Source of the DNA: Verrucomicrobiota bacterium
GTDB taxonomy: Bacteria; Verrucomicrobiota; Verrucomicrobiia; Opitutales; UBA953
NCBI GenBank assembly: GCA_005798925.1
Contig: SYID01000049.1
Span: 1-14,070 of the forward strand
Reading direction: 5' to 3'
Length of the DNA: 14,070 bases
A model generated the notes under the pieces. It did no database searches and was not told where the DNA came from. It saw only the letters and a list, made by a program, of their open reading frames with translations. Position 1 is the first letter of the stretch, and each line of letters begins with the position of its first letter. The position numbers and the translations under genes are program-made. Of the stretch, positions 7,900 through 14,067 are shown in pieces.

Positions 7900-9396
7900 T
7901 CATTTTCCTTCCGAGGCCCACTTCTTCATCTGCGCGATGTTGCGTTCGACCTCAGGGTTGCCCTTGCCGACGTAGGGCTTCATGTCGCTGTCGTACATGG
8001 CCATGGATTCGGGGCCGGGGTCCTTGGTCGCGACGAGCTTGGCGTCGAGCCGGCGGCGATGTTCGGCCAGCACGGCCGCGTAGGCCGGATCTTCCGCGAG
8101 GTTACGGACCTGCCAGCGGTCGGCCGCGAGTTCGTAGAGTTCTTCGCGAGGACGTGTGGGGCTGAAGAGCAGTTTCTCGCTGGGTTCCGGCAGTTTGCCG
8201 GCGGCGTGCAGGGCGCGGAGCTGTTGGACGATCTGCTTGCCGTCCTTGTAGGCGCAGGGCTGCAGGTGCGGACGCTCGGGGTGATAGTTGCGGATGTAGA
8301 TGAACTTGTCCGTGCGCAGGCTGCGGATCTTCTCGGTGGTCTCGTCGCACCGGTCGCGGGCGGAGAAGGCCTCCTCGCGCCGGACGTAATTCGGCGCGAG
8401 GATGTCCTTGCCTTGCATCCAGGACGGGACGCCAAGGCCGGCGGCGGCGAGCGAGAGGGCGGCGAGGTCGATGTGTTCGACGAGGTCCGGGCGGACCAGG
8501 CCGGCGGGGACGCCGGGACCGCGGATGACGAGGGGCACGTGCGCGCCTTCTTCGTAGAGGAACTGCTTGCCGCGGGCATGGCTGATGCCGTGATCGGTCA
8601 TGAAGACGATGAGCGTGTTCGCCAACTGGCCTTCCTGCTCGAGGCGGGCGAGCACGCGGCCGACATGGGCGTCGGTCAGGCGGACCGCGTCCAGGTAATC
8701 GGCCCAATCCTGCAGCAGGACCGGGTCGCGCGGGTAATACGGCGGCAGGGTTACCTTCGCCGGGTCGGTGCCGGCTCCGAGTTCGCGGACGACGCGCGCG
8801 CGGAACTGTTCGCGGGCGGTCTCGGCGCCTTCGCGCAGTTTGCCGCCGTGAAGCTGGACTTGCATGAAGAAAGGCTGGCCGGGCTTGCGGCCGGCCCAGT
8901 CATGCGAGTCGTAGATCGCCGGGTCCCACTCGAAATTGTAGTCGGTCTTGCCGAGGCGGTTGCCCGCGCCGGCCTTGGCCTTCTTGCCTTTGCCGGCACC
9001 GAAGGGAAGGCCACGAAAATCGAGGTCGGGCAGACCGCTGCCGATGCAGGTGTAATAGCCGCCTTGCTGGAAGAGCTTCGGCGTGGGCGTGACCTCTTTG
9101 GGCAGGCTGATCTTCAGCTCGCCGCGCCCGCTGCGGTGATGGTGCGCTCCGATCGTCGTCTGGTACATCCCTGTCACCAGCGCGGAGCGGCAAGGCGAGC
9201 AGACCGGCGCGGTCACGTAGGCCCGACTGAACCGGGTGCCTTCCTTCGCCAGGCGGTCGACGTGCGGGGTGGCGATCGTCGTCTCGCCGTAGCTCCCGAA
9301 GTTCGCGGACATATCGTCCACGATGAACCAGAGCACGTTGGGCCGGTCGGCGGCGATGGCCGTCAGCGTGATGAGCAGGGCGAGGAGGAGGCGCAT
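7900..9396 (-). CDS. Secreted sulfatase, heparan N-sulfatase (SGSH)-like, Cys-type
   Basis: This is a 498-residue type I (formylglycine) sulfatase with a signal peptide (1-16) leading directly into the first strand, RPNVLWFIVDDMS, where D27 and D28 are metal ligands. The activation motif is C66-S-P-C69-R70, followed by SALVTGMYQTTIGAHHHRS; C66 would become formylglycine. D268-H269 (MTDHG) is the second metal-binding pair. The absence of a GKWHLG motif, the TDHG pair and the overall layout are closer to N-sulfoglucosamine sulfohydrolase-like enzymes than to arylsulfatase A types, though the true substrate cannot be read from sequence. Residues about 118-148 form a Gly/Lys/Ala-rich insertion just before GKTDYNF (149-155). 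The start codon context is CCC-ATG-CGC with no Shine-Dalgarno, 71 bases after the FG-GAP gene, with a palindrome between. The stop TGA overlaps the alternative start of the next gene. Confidence 0.92.
   Translation of the reverse strand: MRLLLALLITLTAIAADRPNVLWFIVDDMSANFGSYGETTIATPHVDRLAKEGTRFSRAYVTAPVCSPCRSALVTGMYQTTIGAHHHRSGRGELKISLPKEVTPTPKLFQQGGYYTCIGSGLPDLDFRGLPFGAGKGKKAKAGAGNRLGKTDYNFEWDPAIYDSHDWAGRKPGQPFFMQVQLHGGKLREGAETAREQFRARVVRELGAGTDPAKVTLPPYYPRDPVLLQDWADYLDAVRLTDAHVGRVLARLEQEGQLANTLIVFMTDHGISHARGKQFLYEEGAHVPLVIRGPGVPAGLVRPDLVEHIDLAALSLAAAGLGVPSWMQGKDILAPNYVRREEAFSARDRCDETTEKIRSLRTDKFIYIRNYHPERPHLQPCAYKDGKQIVQQLRALHAAGKLPEPSEKLLFSPTRPREELYELAADRWQVRNLAEDPAYAAVLAEHRRRLDAKLVATKDPGPESMAMYDSDMKPYVGKGNPEVERNIAQMKKWASEGK
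7907..7912 (-). promoter_or_regulatory. Shine-Dalgarno-like GGAAGG that favours the start at 7897
   Basis: On the coding strand GGAAGG lies within the last codons of the upstream sulfatase gene. It is 9 bases before the ATG at 7897 but only 3 bases before the in-frame ATG at 7903, which favours 7897. It is one of the few purine-rich ribosome-binding candidates in a window where most starts have a C-rich leader. Confidence 0.45.
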
Positions 9397-9408
9397 GGGT
9401 GTTCTAAG

Positions 9409-9450
9409 ATAATGGGGTCAGACCCCATTAATAGGGTCTGACCCCTTTAT
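9409..9450. repeat. 42-bp imperfect palindrome built from two GGGGTCAGACCC units (REP-like)
   Basis: This lies in the 71-bp gap between the FG-GAP and sulfatase genes. The left unit GGGGTCAGACCC (9414-9425) and the right unit GGGTCTGACCCC (9434-9445) are exact reverse complements around a central ATTAAT. The symmetry extends to 9409-9450, with only two mismatched pairs (9413/9446 and 9426/9433). The left unit is also a palindrome by itself: ten-base arms 9410-9419 and 9421-9430 around a single A at 9420. CCCC at 9442-9445 can alternatively pair with GGGG at 9451-9454. The structure resembles REP elements mobilised by RAYT/IS200-type transposases; no transposase is in the window. On the coding strand it would form a strong hairpin 3' of one gene and 5' of the next. 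It lacks a U-run, so a classical intrinsic terminator is unlikely. Confidence 0.8.
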
Positions 9451-9467
9451 GGGGAAAGTGCGGAGGA

Positions 9468-10715
9468 TTACTTCTGGGTGAAGACGAAGACTCCGTGCTT
9501 GTTGGCGATGACGATGTCGGGCTTGCCGTCTTGGTTCACCTTGCCCGTGAAGAACTGCGTACCGACGCCGCTGTCGGCATCGATGAGGTGCTTGACGTAG
9601 CGGGCGCCGCCTTTGCCGTCGCGCTGGAGTTCAAACCAGCAGAGGACGGGGTCGGCCATCGGCTCGTCATCCTTCGCCGGTCCGTGCGCCCAGCGACGCT
9701 TCCCCGTGACGATATCGAGCAGGCCGTCTCCGTTGATGTCGGCGAGCTGGACGGCGTGGATCTGGCTGAAGCCCGCGCCGGCGGCGTTTTCTTCCTTCGT
9801 CTTGCCGAGGATGACCTGTTCGGCGAAGGAGCCGTCGGCGTTCTGCTTGAACCATGAAAGCCCGTAGCCGTGGGCCTTGATGCTCGTGATCACGTCGTTG
9901 CGTCCGTCGGCGTCGACGTCAAAGACGTACATCTGTGCGCCGCCCAGGCCGAAGTTCACGGCGTGGAACTTCCAGTCGGAATCCTTGGAGGTGTCGGTCG
10001 GCTGTTCATACCATCCGTCCTTCTCGAGGATGTCGACGCGACCGTCCCCGTTGACGTCGCCGGCGCCATAACCATGGGTGTACTTGAAGATTTTCTGGTC
10101 GTTGGCCGGCGACTTGGGGGTGATGGGGCGGAAGCGGGCTTTCGCGAAGGGGTTCTTCCAGTCGATCTCGACGTACCCGAATTGGCCGCCCGACTTGCCT
10201 CCCTTGGCCTTGGCTGGCTTCACTAGGTCGCTGGAGTGACAGAGCAGCTCGGGCTTGCCGTCGCCATTGATGTCGACGAGGTCGGGTGACTCGCCGTCGG
10301 CGACGTCGAAGATGTTATGCCGGGTCCAGTCGCCGGCCTTGCCTTGCGGATTCTCGAAGACGTAAGCCGGGTCGCCCGGCAGACCGTAGACAAGGATGTC
10401 CGGCCAGCCGTCGGCGTTGAAGTCATAGGCGAACTGGACGAAGTAGTCGGAATAGCCGGTCTCCGGGGTGTAGGGCGTCTTGCTGGGGCCGGTCGGATTA
10501 TTGCGTTCGGGCGTGTAAGCCACCTTCTGCTTGAAGTCAGGGCCGAGCCAGAGGTAGCGGCCCGCCGCCACGTCGGGGGTGCCGTCGTGGTTGAAGTCGG
10601 CGACGGCGCAGCCTTCGGCGACGAAATCTTTGGTGACCGTCTGCTTGTCGAAAGACGCTGCGAAGGCAAAATCATTACTGGCGGCGACCAGGAGGAGGGG
10701 GGCGAGGAATCGCAT
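9468..10715 (-). CDS. Secreted FG-GAP/VCBS-repeat protein, probable seven-bladed calcium-binding beta-propeller
   Basis: The 415-residue protein starts with a signal peptide (about residues 1-20). It then carries seven calcium-loop repeats of the D-x-[DN]-x-DG-x-x-D type, near 40-48 (DFNHDGTPD), 98-106 (DFNADGWPD), 148-156 (DINGDGKPE), 220-228 (DVNGDGRVD), 266-274 (DVDADGRND), 326-334 (DINGDGLLD) and 392-400 (KVNQDGKPD). Seven copies over this length fit one closed integrin-alpha-like propeller with one repeat per blade. The seventh has Lys in place of the first Asp. A Lys/Gly-rich loop (166-178) breaks the spacing between repeats three and four. Such proteins usually bind ligands or act as scaffolds; no catalytic motif is visible. 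It is flanked by the two longest gaps in the window, so it may be expressed separately from its neighbours. The fold call is strong, the ligand unknown. Confidence 0.85.
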   Translation of the reverse strand: MRFLAPLLLVAASNDFAFAASFDKQTVTKDFVAEGCAVADFNHDGTPDVAAGRYLWLGPDFKQKVAYTPERNNPTGPSKTPYTPETGYSDYFVQFAYDFNADGWPDILVYGLPGDPAYVFENPQGKAGDWTRHNIFDVADGESPDLVDINGDGKPELLCHSSDLVKPAKAKGGKSGGQFGYVEIDWKNPFAKARFRPITPKSPANDQKIFKYTHGYGAGDVNGDGRVDILEKDGWYEQPTDTSKDSDWKFHAVNFGLGGAQMYVFDVDADGRNDVITSIKAHGYGLSWFKQNADGSFAEQVILGKTKEENAAGAGFSQIHAVQLADINGDGLLDIVTGKRRWAHGPAKDDEPMADPVLCWFELQRDGKGGARYVKHLIDADSGVGTQFFTGKVNQDGKPDIVIANKHGVFVFTQK

Positions 10716-10793
10716 AGGGGTAGGAATAGTACACCTCGCGCCGTGTTTGGTTGCGAGGAGTTTTTAGCCCCTGACGTATTCGACAGCTTATGA
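10716..10793 (-). other. 78-bp intergenic gap with nested inverted repeats upstream of the FG-GAP gene
   Basis: This is the longest gap in the window. It holds a 6-bp inverted repeat, CCTCGC (10734-10739) and GCGAGG (10753-10758). An 8-bp repeat lies outside it, GGAATAGT (10723-10730) against ACTATTCC (10793-10800), whose right arm includes the stop codon of the lipoprotein gene. On the coding strand the sequence GTACTATTCC sits just before the start and vaguely resembles a -10 element, but no convincing -35 is present. No Shine-Dalgarno precedes the ATG at 10715. The gap may hold a promoter, an operator or an mRNA-processing structure for the downstream genes. None is proven by sequence alone. 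Confidence 0.35.
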
Positions 10794-12002
10794 CTATTCC
10801 AACCGGCCGAACATGATCCGTTCTTTGCGGCTGGGGTCGGCGTCACCCTGCGTCACGGCCAGCCAGATCGCCCCGTCGCTTTCCACGAAGGTCGGGTATT
10901 GGAAAGATTTGACGGTCTCGAAGCGGTATTTGCGCTCCCAGGTCCGGCCGTCCCGTGACACGTCGACGTTGAAGACGCTGCGGCTGACGCCTTCGATCCG
11001 GGTGCGCTCCTGCCAGCCCAGGTAGTACACGTCGTCGAAGCGGTCGAAGGTGGGTTTCGAAGCCGCCCCTCCGACCACGAACGGCCTGTGACCTCCCGGG
11101 GTCCAGGTCCGGCCGTCCCGGCTTTCGCAGAACCAATAGTTAGGGTCGCCGTTTTCCTTGCGGCAGATGGCCAGCCAGGTGCCGTCGGGCAGGCGGTTGA
11201 CCGCGGGTTCCGTCAGCGCGTGCTGTCCCGGGCCGTTGAAGTGGCCCACGACTTCCAGCGTGTCGGCCGCGGCGTTGAGCAGGCAGAGCGCCTGCTGGGC
11301 GCCGAGATAGTTGTTGATGGCGACGTAGGTCCGGCCGTCGAACTCCTTGAAGTTGTCAAAGAGGTACAGGCCGGCATCGGCAGGCTTGCGCGCGAAACCT
11401 TGCTTGGCGGCGTCGGCGTAGAGGTGCCGCGGCTGCAGGTCGAAGACGCCGTCGCTCGTCCGCAGCTTCATGCGGTGGACCTCGCGTTCGAAGGTCCGCG
11501 TGCCGAGATCGAAATCACGGTAGTAGGTCTGCGACTGGCGCTTGCCGGGTTGTTCGCTCGCGAACCAGCAGCGCAGCGTCTTCGGTCCGATCTGACGGAT
11601 GCGCGGCACGAAGCAGGCGCCCACGGGGAGGGTCTCGTTGGCGAAGGCCTGTTCGGAGCGCGCCACCGTCAACACCTCGAGCAGACGGTCGTTGCGCAGG
11701 TCCACGACGGAGAGCGTGACGTAGACGAAGGGCCAGTCGGCGGCTTCGCCGGCCTGACGGTTGTTGACTTCGGCTACGACGTAGGCGCGTTCGCCGAGGA
11801 CGACGAAGTGCGCGTCGTGGGCTCCTTTGACTTCGGAACCGGTGACTTTGAACAGGCCGGCCATGACCTGGTCGCCCGCCGCCTTGGCGTCCCAGCCCTC
11901 GGGCAGGAGCCGGCGGGCGTCCGGTTCCGGACGTTTCTTCTCCTCAGGCGTGGAGCATCCGGCGAGCAGGGCGGCCAGGCAGAGCAGCAGGCGGGTGTTC
12001 AT
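10794..12002 (-). CDS. Lipoprotein with BNR/Asp-box (sialidase-like) beta-propeller features
   Basis: The 402-residue protein has a clear lipoprotein signal: short basic N-terminus, hydrophobic stretch and lipobox LLAG-C16, followed by a charged Pro/Glu/Lys linker (17-30). It should be lipid-anchored. Residues 294-300 and 349-355 are two identical Asp-box copies, SRDGRTW (consensus S-x-D-x-G-x-T-W), the beta-hairpin mark of BNR/sialidase-type propellers. The rest is aromatic-rich beta sequence consistent with a propeller. I see no FRIP motif or clear sialidase catalytic set, so a glycan-binding, structural or divergent hydrolase role is as likely as sialidase activity. The start follows the upstream TAA by only GCCC, so it is probably co-transcribed with the FAD oxidoreductase. 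Stop is TAG. A 78-base gap precedes the next gene. The lipoprotein call is strong, the propeller call good, and the function unknown. Confidence 0.75.
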   Translation of the reverse strand: MNTRLLLCLAALLAGCSTPEEKKRPEPDARRLLPEGWDAKAAGDQVMAGLFKVTGSEVKGAHDAHFVVLGERAYVVAEVNNRQAGEAADWPFVYVTLSVVDLRNDRLLEVLTVARSEQAFANETLPVGACFVPRIRQIGPKTLRCWFASEQPGKRQSQTYYRDFDLGTRTFEREVHRMKLRTSDGVFDLQPRHLYADAAKQGFARKPADAGLYLFDNFKEFDGRTYVAINNYLGAQQALCLLNAAADTLEVVGHFNGPGQHALTEPAVNRLPDGTWLAICRKENGDPNYWFCESRDGRTWTPGGHRPFVVGGAASKPTFDRFDDVYYLGWQERTRIEGVSRSVFNVDVSRDGRTWERKYRFETVKSFQYPTFVESDGAIWLAVTQGDADPSRKERIMFGRLE

Positions 12003-12006
12003 GGGC

Positions 12007-14067
12007 TTACTTTGCCTGAGCGGCGACCGGGAGCAACTGGAAGGCGTCGAGGATCACGAAGCCTTTGGTGTCCTGATTGGTCACGGTGAGCGTATACTTG
12101 ACGCCACGACGCAGGCGGACGCGACCGACCTCACGGAAAGATTCGCCGGTGGGCATGGGCTGGGTCTGGTCGACGGTGAAGCGATGTTCCGCGCCGCCAC
12201 CGATGATCGTCACCGGCAGTCGCGTCGTCCGCGTCTCGTGGGCGGAGTAGGCCATGCGCAGCGCGAACTCGCCGTCGGCCGTCCCCTGGAAGCGGAACAC
12301 CGCGCGCGACTTGCCGTCGGAGCGTTGTTCGTCATGCAGGTAGCCTGGGCCGATGTGCGGCTTGAAGTTCGTGGAGCGTTCCCATGGGCCCGTCAGCTCG
12401 GCCTGCGCGTCGTCGAGGATCAGACCGGGCAGGGATTTCGGATCGGTCGAACCTGTTCCGCCGGCGCGGGCGGTCTTGGGGGCCGGCGGCAGTTTCGGGA
12501 GTTCCAGCACGACGTTCTGAGACAGGAGTCGGGAGCGTAGTTCCGGGTAAGGCAGGGCCTGCACCGCTAGGCCTGCCTTGGCGGCGAGGGCGGCGGCGAT
12601 GCCGGCGCTCTGGCCGAGGGTCATCCAGGTCGGTTCGACGCGGATGGACGAGTAGGCGACGTGCGTGGCCGAGAGCGCGACGGGGACGAGCAGGTTCGAG
12701 CATTCGTTCGACGAGGGCGTGATGGCGCGATAGGGCACATGATAGGCGTAGCCATGCGGTCGTCCGGGCATGCGTACCGGGAAGATCGTGCCCTCGTTGA
12801 TCACCCCGTCGGGCAGGGCCAGCCGCCGGCAGTCATGTGAGTCGATGGGAAAAGAGGACACCGCGACCGCGTCTTCCTTGGCCGGCTCCAGCAGCACGTC
12901 TTTCTCCGTGAGCATGTAGCGTCCCATCATGCGGCGGCCTTCCCGCACGTAGAGCTGGGGGGACCAATGGCCGGTCGCGGGAAATTCGTCGCGACAGAGC
13001 CCGAGGGCCGACATCTCCGCGCGGATCTTCGGGGGCACGGCCTCGTCGGTCGTCAGGAATTTGTAGAACTCAAGGGTGTACTCCTTGTGTTTGTCCCAGA
13101 GCCGTGCGCGTCCGGCCGGGTCGGCGTCGCACCACGGCGTCGATTCGCCCACCAGGCCCATCGAGAACATCTTCCCGATGCCGTTGTTGGCGTCGAACTT
13201 GCCGCCTGGCAGCGGATAGAGGTCCCAGGGCGGCGGGGCTTTCGGGTATCGCTGGAAATATCGGCGGACGAGTTCGAAGCGGGCCGGGTCGTAGGCCTTC
13301 GGCTCTGGGAAGGGCGCGCGGTTCGCCGGGTCTTTCGTCACGCATAGCCGGAAGCTGTAGACCATGACGCTCTGTTCGCCTGACGGGTCTTCGCCGGCCT
13401 TGATCGAGGTGATGAGCGGCAGCGGCAGGCCGTTCGCGTCGAAGCCGTCGATGAGGAGCTTCTGCTTGGGGTATTGGCGGCCGGCGAGGGTTTCGTCGAA
13501 TTCCTCGCGGCCTTCGCGGCCGATGCGCCAATACACCCCGGCCTTGGCCAGCAGGTCGCCCTCGTAAGTCGCGTCGACAAAGACCTTGGCCGTGTGCGAG
13601 CCGGCCGAGGTCGTGAGGCGGACGATGCGGGCGCCCTCCTTGTCGACCGCCGTCAGCACTTCCCGCGTGAGCACCGTCACGCCGGCTTCCCTGAGCATCG
13701 CGTCCGTCACGCGGGCGGCGACGTGCGGTTCGTAGGTCCAGACGGAGTTGTCTTTCACCGCGACGTCATAAGGCAGCTTCACTCCGCGGGCGGCATAATC
13801 GGCGGCCACTCGCTGGTGCCATTCCTCGAAAAGTCCGAGCAGGGTTGAGCGGACCGTCTGGTTGGAGTCGCTGAAGCTCAGGCCGCCGGTGTTGACGCCG
13901 CCGACATGGGCGGTGGGTTCGAGGAGCACGACCTTGGCGCCTTCGCGGGCGGCGGCGATCGCCGCGCAGAATCCTCCGGGGGTGGCGCCGTAGACGACGA
14001 CGTCGGCCTCCGCGGCCAAGGCGGGGCGGGCGAGCAGCAGGAGCCCGAAGGCGAGGAAGAGGCGCAT
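12007..14067 (-). CDS. Secreted FAD-dependent oxidoreductase (FAD_oxidored family) with C-terminal golvesin-like domain
   Basis: The 686-residue protein begins with a signal peptide (residues 1-19, ending ALA). A Rossmann FAD-binding fold follows at once: VVVYGATPGG at 23-32, acidic E50 ending the second strand, and HVGGVNTGG at 54-62. DATYEGDLLAKAG (165-177) and the late helix TLGQSAGIAAALAAK (483-497) are typical of the FAD_oxidored (PF12831) group common in Planctomycetota and Verrucomicrobiota. After a Pro/Ala linker (about 525-545), residues 546-681 form a beta-rich module resembling the golvesin/xanthan-lyase carbohydrate-binding-like domain. The substrate is unknown. Secretion and the sulfatase neighbours suggest a sugar or sugar-derived substrate outside the cytoplasm. 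The start is the ATG only 3 bases from the right edge, so upstream signals cannot be seen. It is supported by the signal peptide and by the same CCC-ATG-CGC context as other genes here. Stop TAA; the next gene starts 4 bases later. The family call is firm, the reaction is not. Confidence 0.88.
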   Translation of the reverse strand: MRLFLAFGLLLLARPALAAEADVVVYGATPGGFCAAIAAAREGAKVVLLEPTAHVGGVNTGGLSFSDSNQTVRSTLLGLFEEWHQRVAADYAARGVKLPYDVAVKDNSVWTYEPHVAARVTDAMLREAGVTVLTREVLTAVDKEGARIVRLTTSAGSHTAKVFVDATYEGDLLAKAGVYWRIGREGREEFDETLAGRQYPKQKLLIDGFDANGLPLPLITSIKAGEDPSGEQSVMVYSFRLCVTKDPANRAPFPEPKAYDPARFELVRRYFQRYPKAPPPWDLYPLPGGKFDANNGIGKMFSMGLVGESTPWCDADPAGRARLWDKHKEYTLEFYKFLTTDEAVPPKIRAEMSALGLCRDEFPATGHWSPQLYVREGRRMMGRYMLTEKDVLLEPAKEDAVAVSSFPIDSHDCRRLALPDGVINEGTIFPVRMPGRPHGYAYHVPYRAITPSSNECSNLLVPVALSATHVAYSSIRVEPTWMTLGQSAGIAAALAAKAGLAVQALPYPELRSRLLSQNVVLELPKLPPAPKTARAGGTGSTDPKSLPGLILDDAQAELTGPWERSTNFKPHIGPGYLHDEQRSDGKSRAVFRFQGTADGEFALRMAYSAHETRTTRLPVTIIGGGAEHRFTVDQTQPMPTGESFREVGRVRLRRGVKYTLTVTNQDTKGFVILDAFQLLPVAAQAK

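Noticed and set aside
899..8986. 13-base repeat CTTGGCCTTCTTG at 899-911 and 8974-8986
   Set aside because: Both copies encode the same K-K-A-K composition in frame, and about one shared 13-mer is expected by chance in a window this size, so it is not a mobile or regulatory DNA repeat.
10716..10735. Possible -10 element (TACTAT) upstream of the FG-GAP gene
   Set aside because: Only four of six consensus bases match and no -35-like hexamer sits at a proper distance; not enough to call a promoter.
10734..10765. Hairpin CCTCGC/GCGAGG followed by AGTTTTT as an intrinsic terminator on the plus strand
   Set aside because: No plus-strand gene precedes it, the loop is 13 bases, the stem only 6 bp, and the T-run is short and offset.
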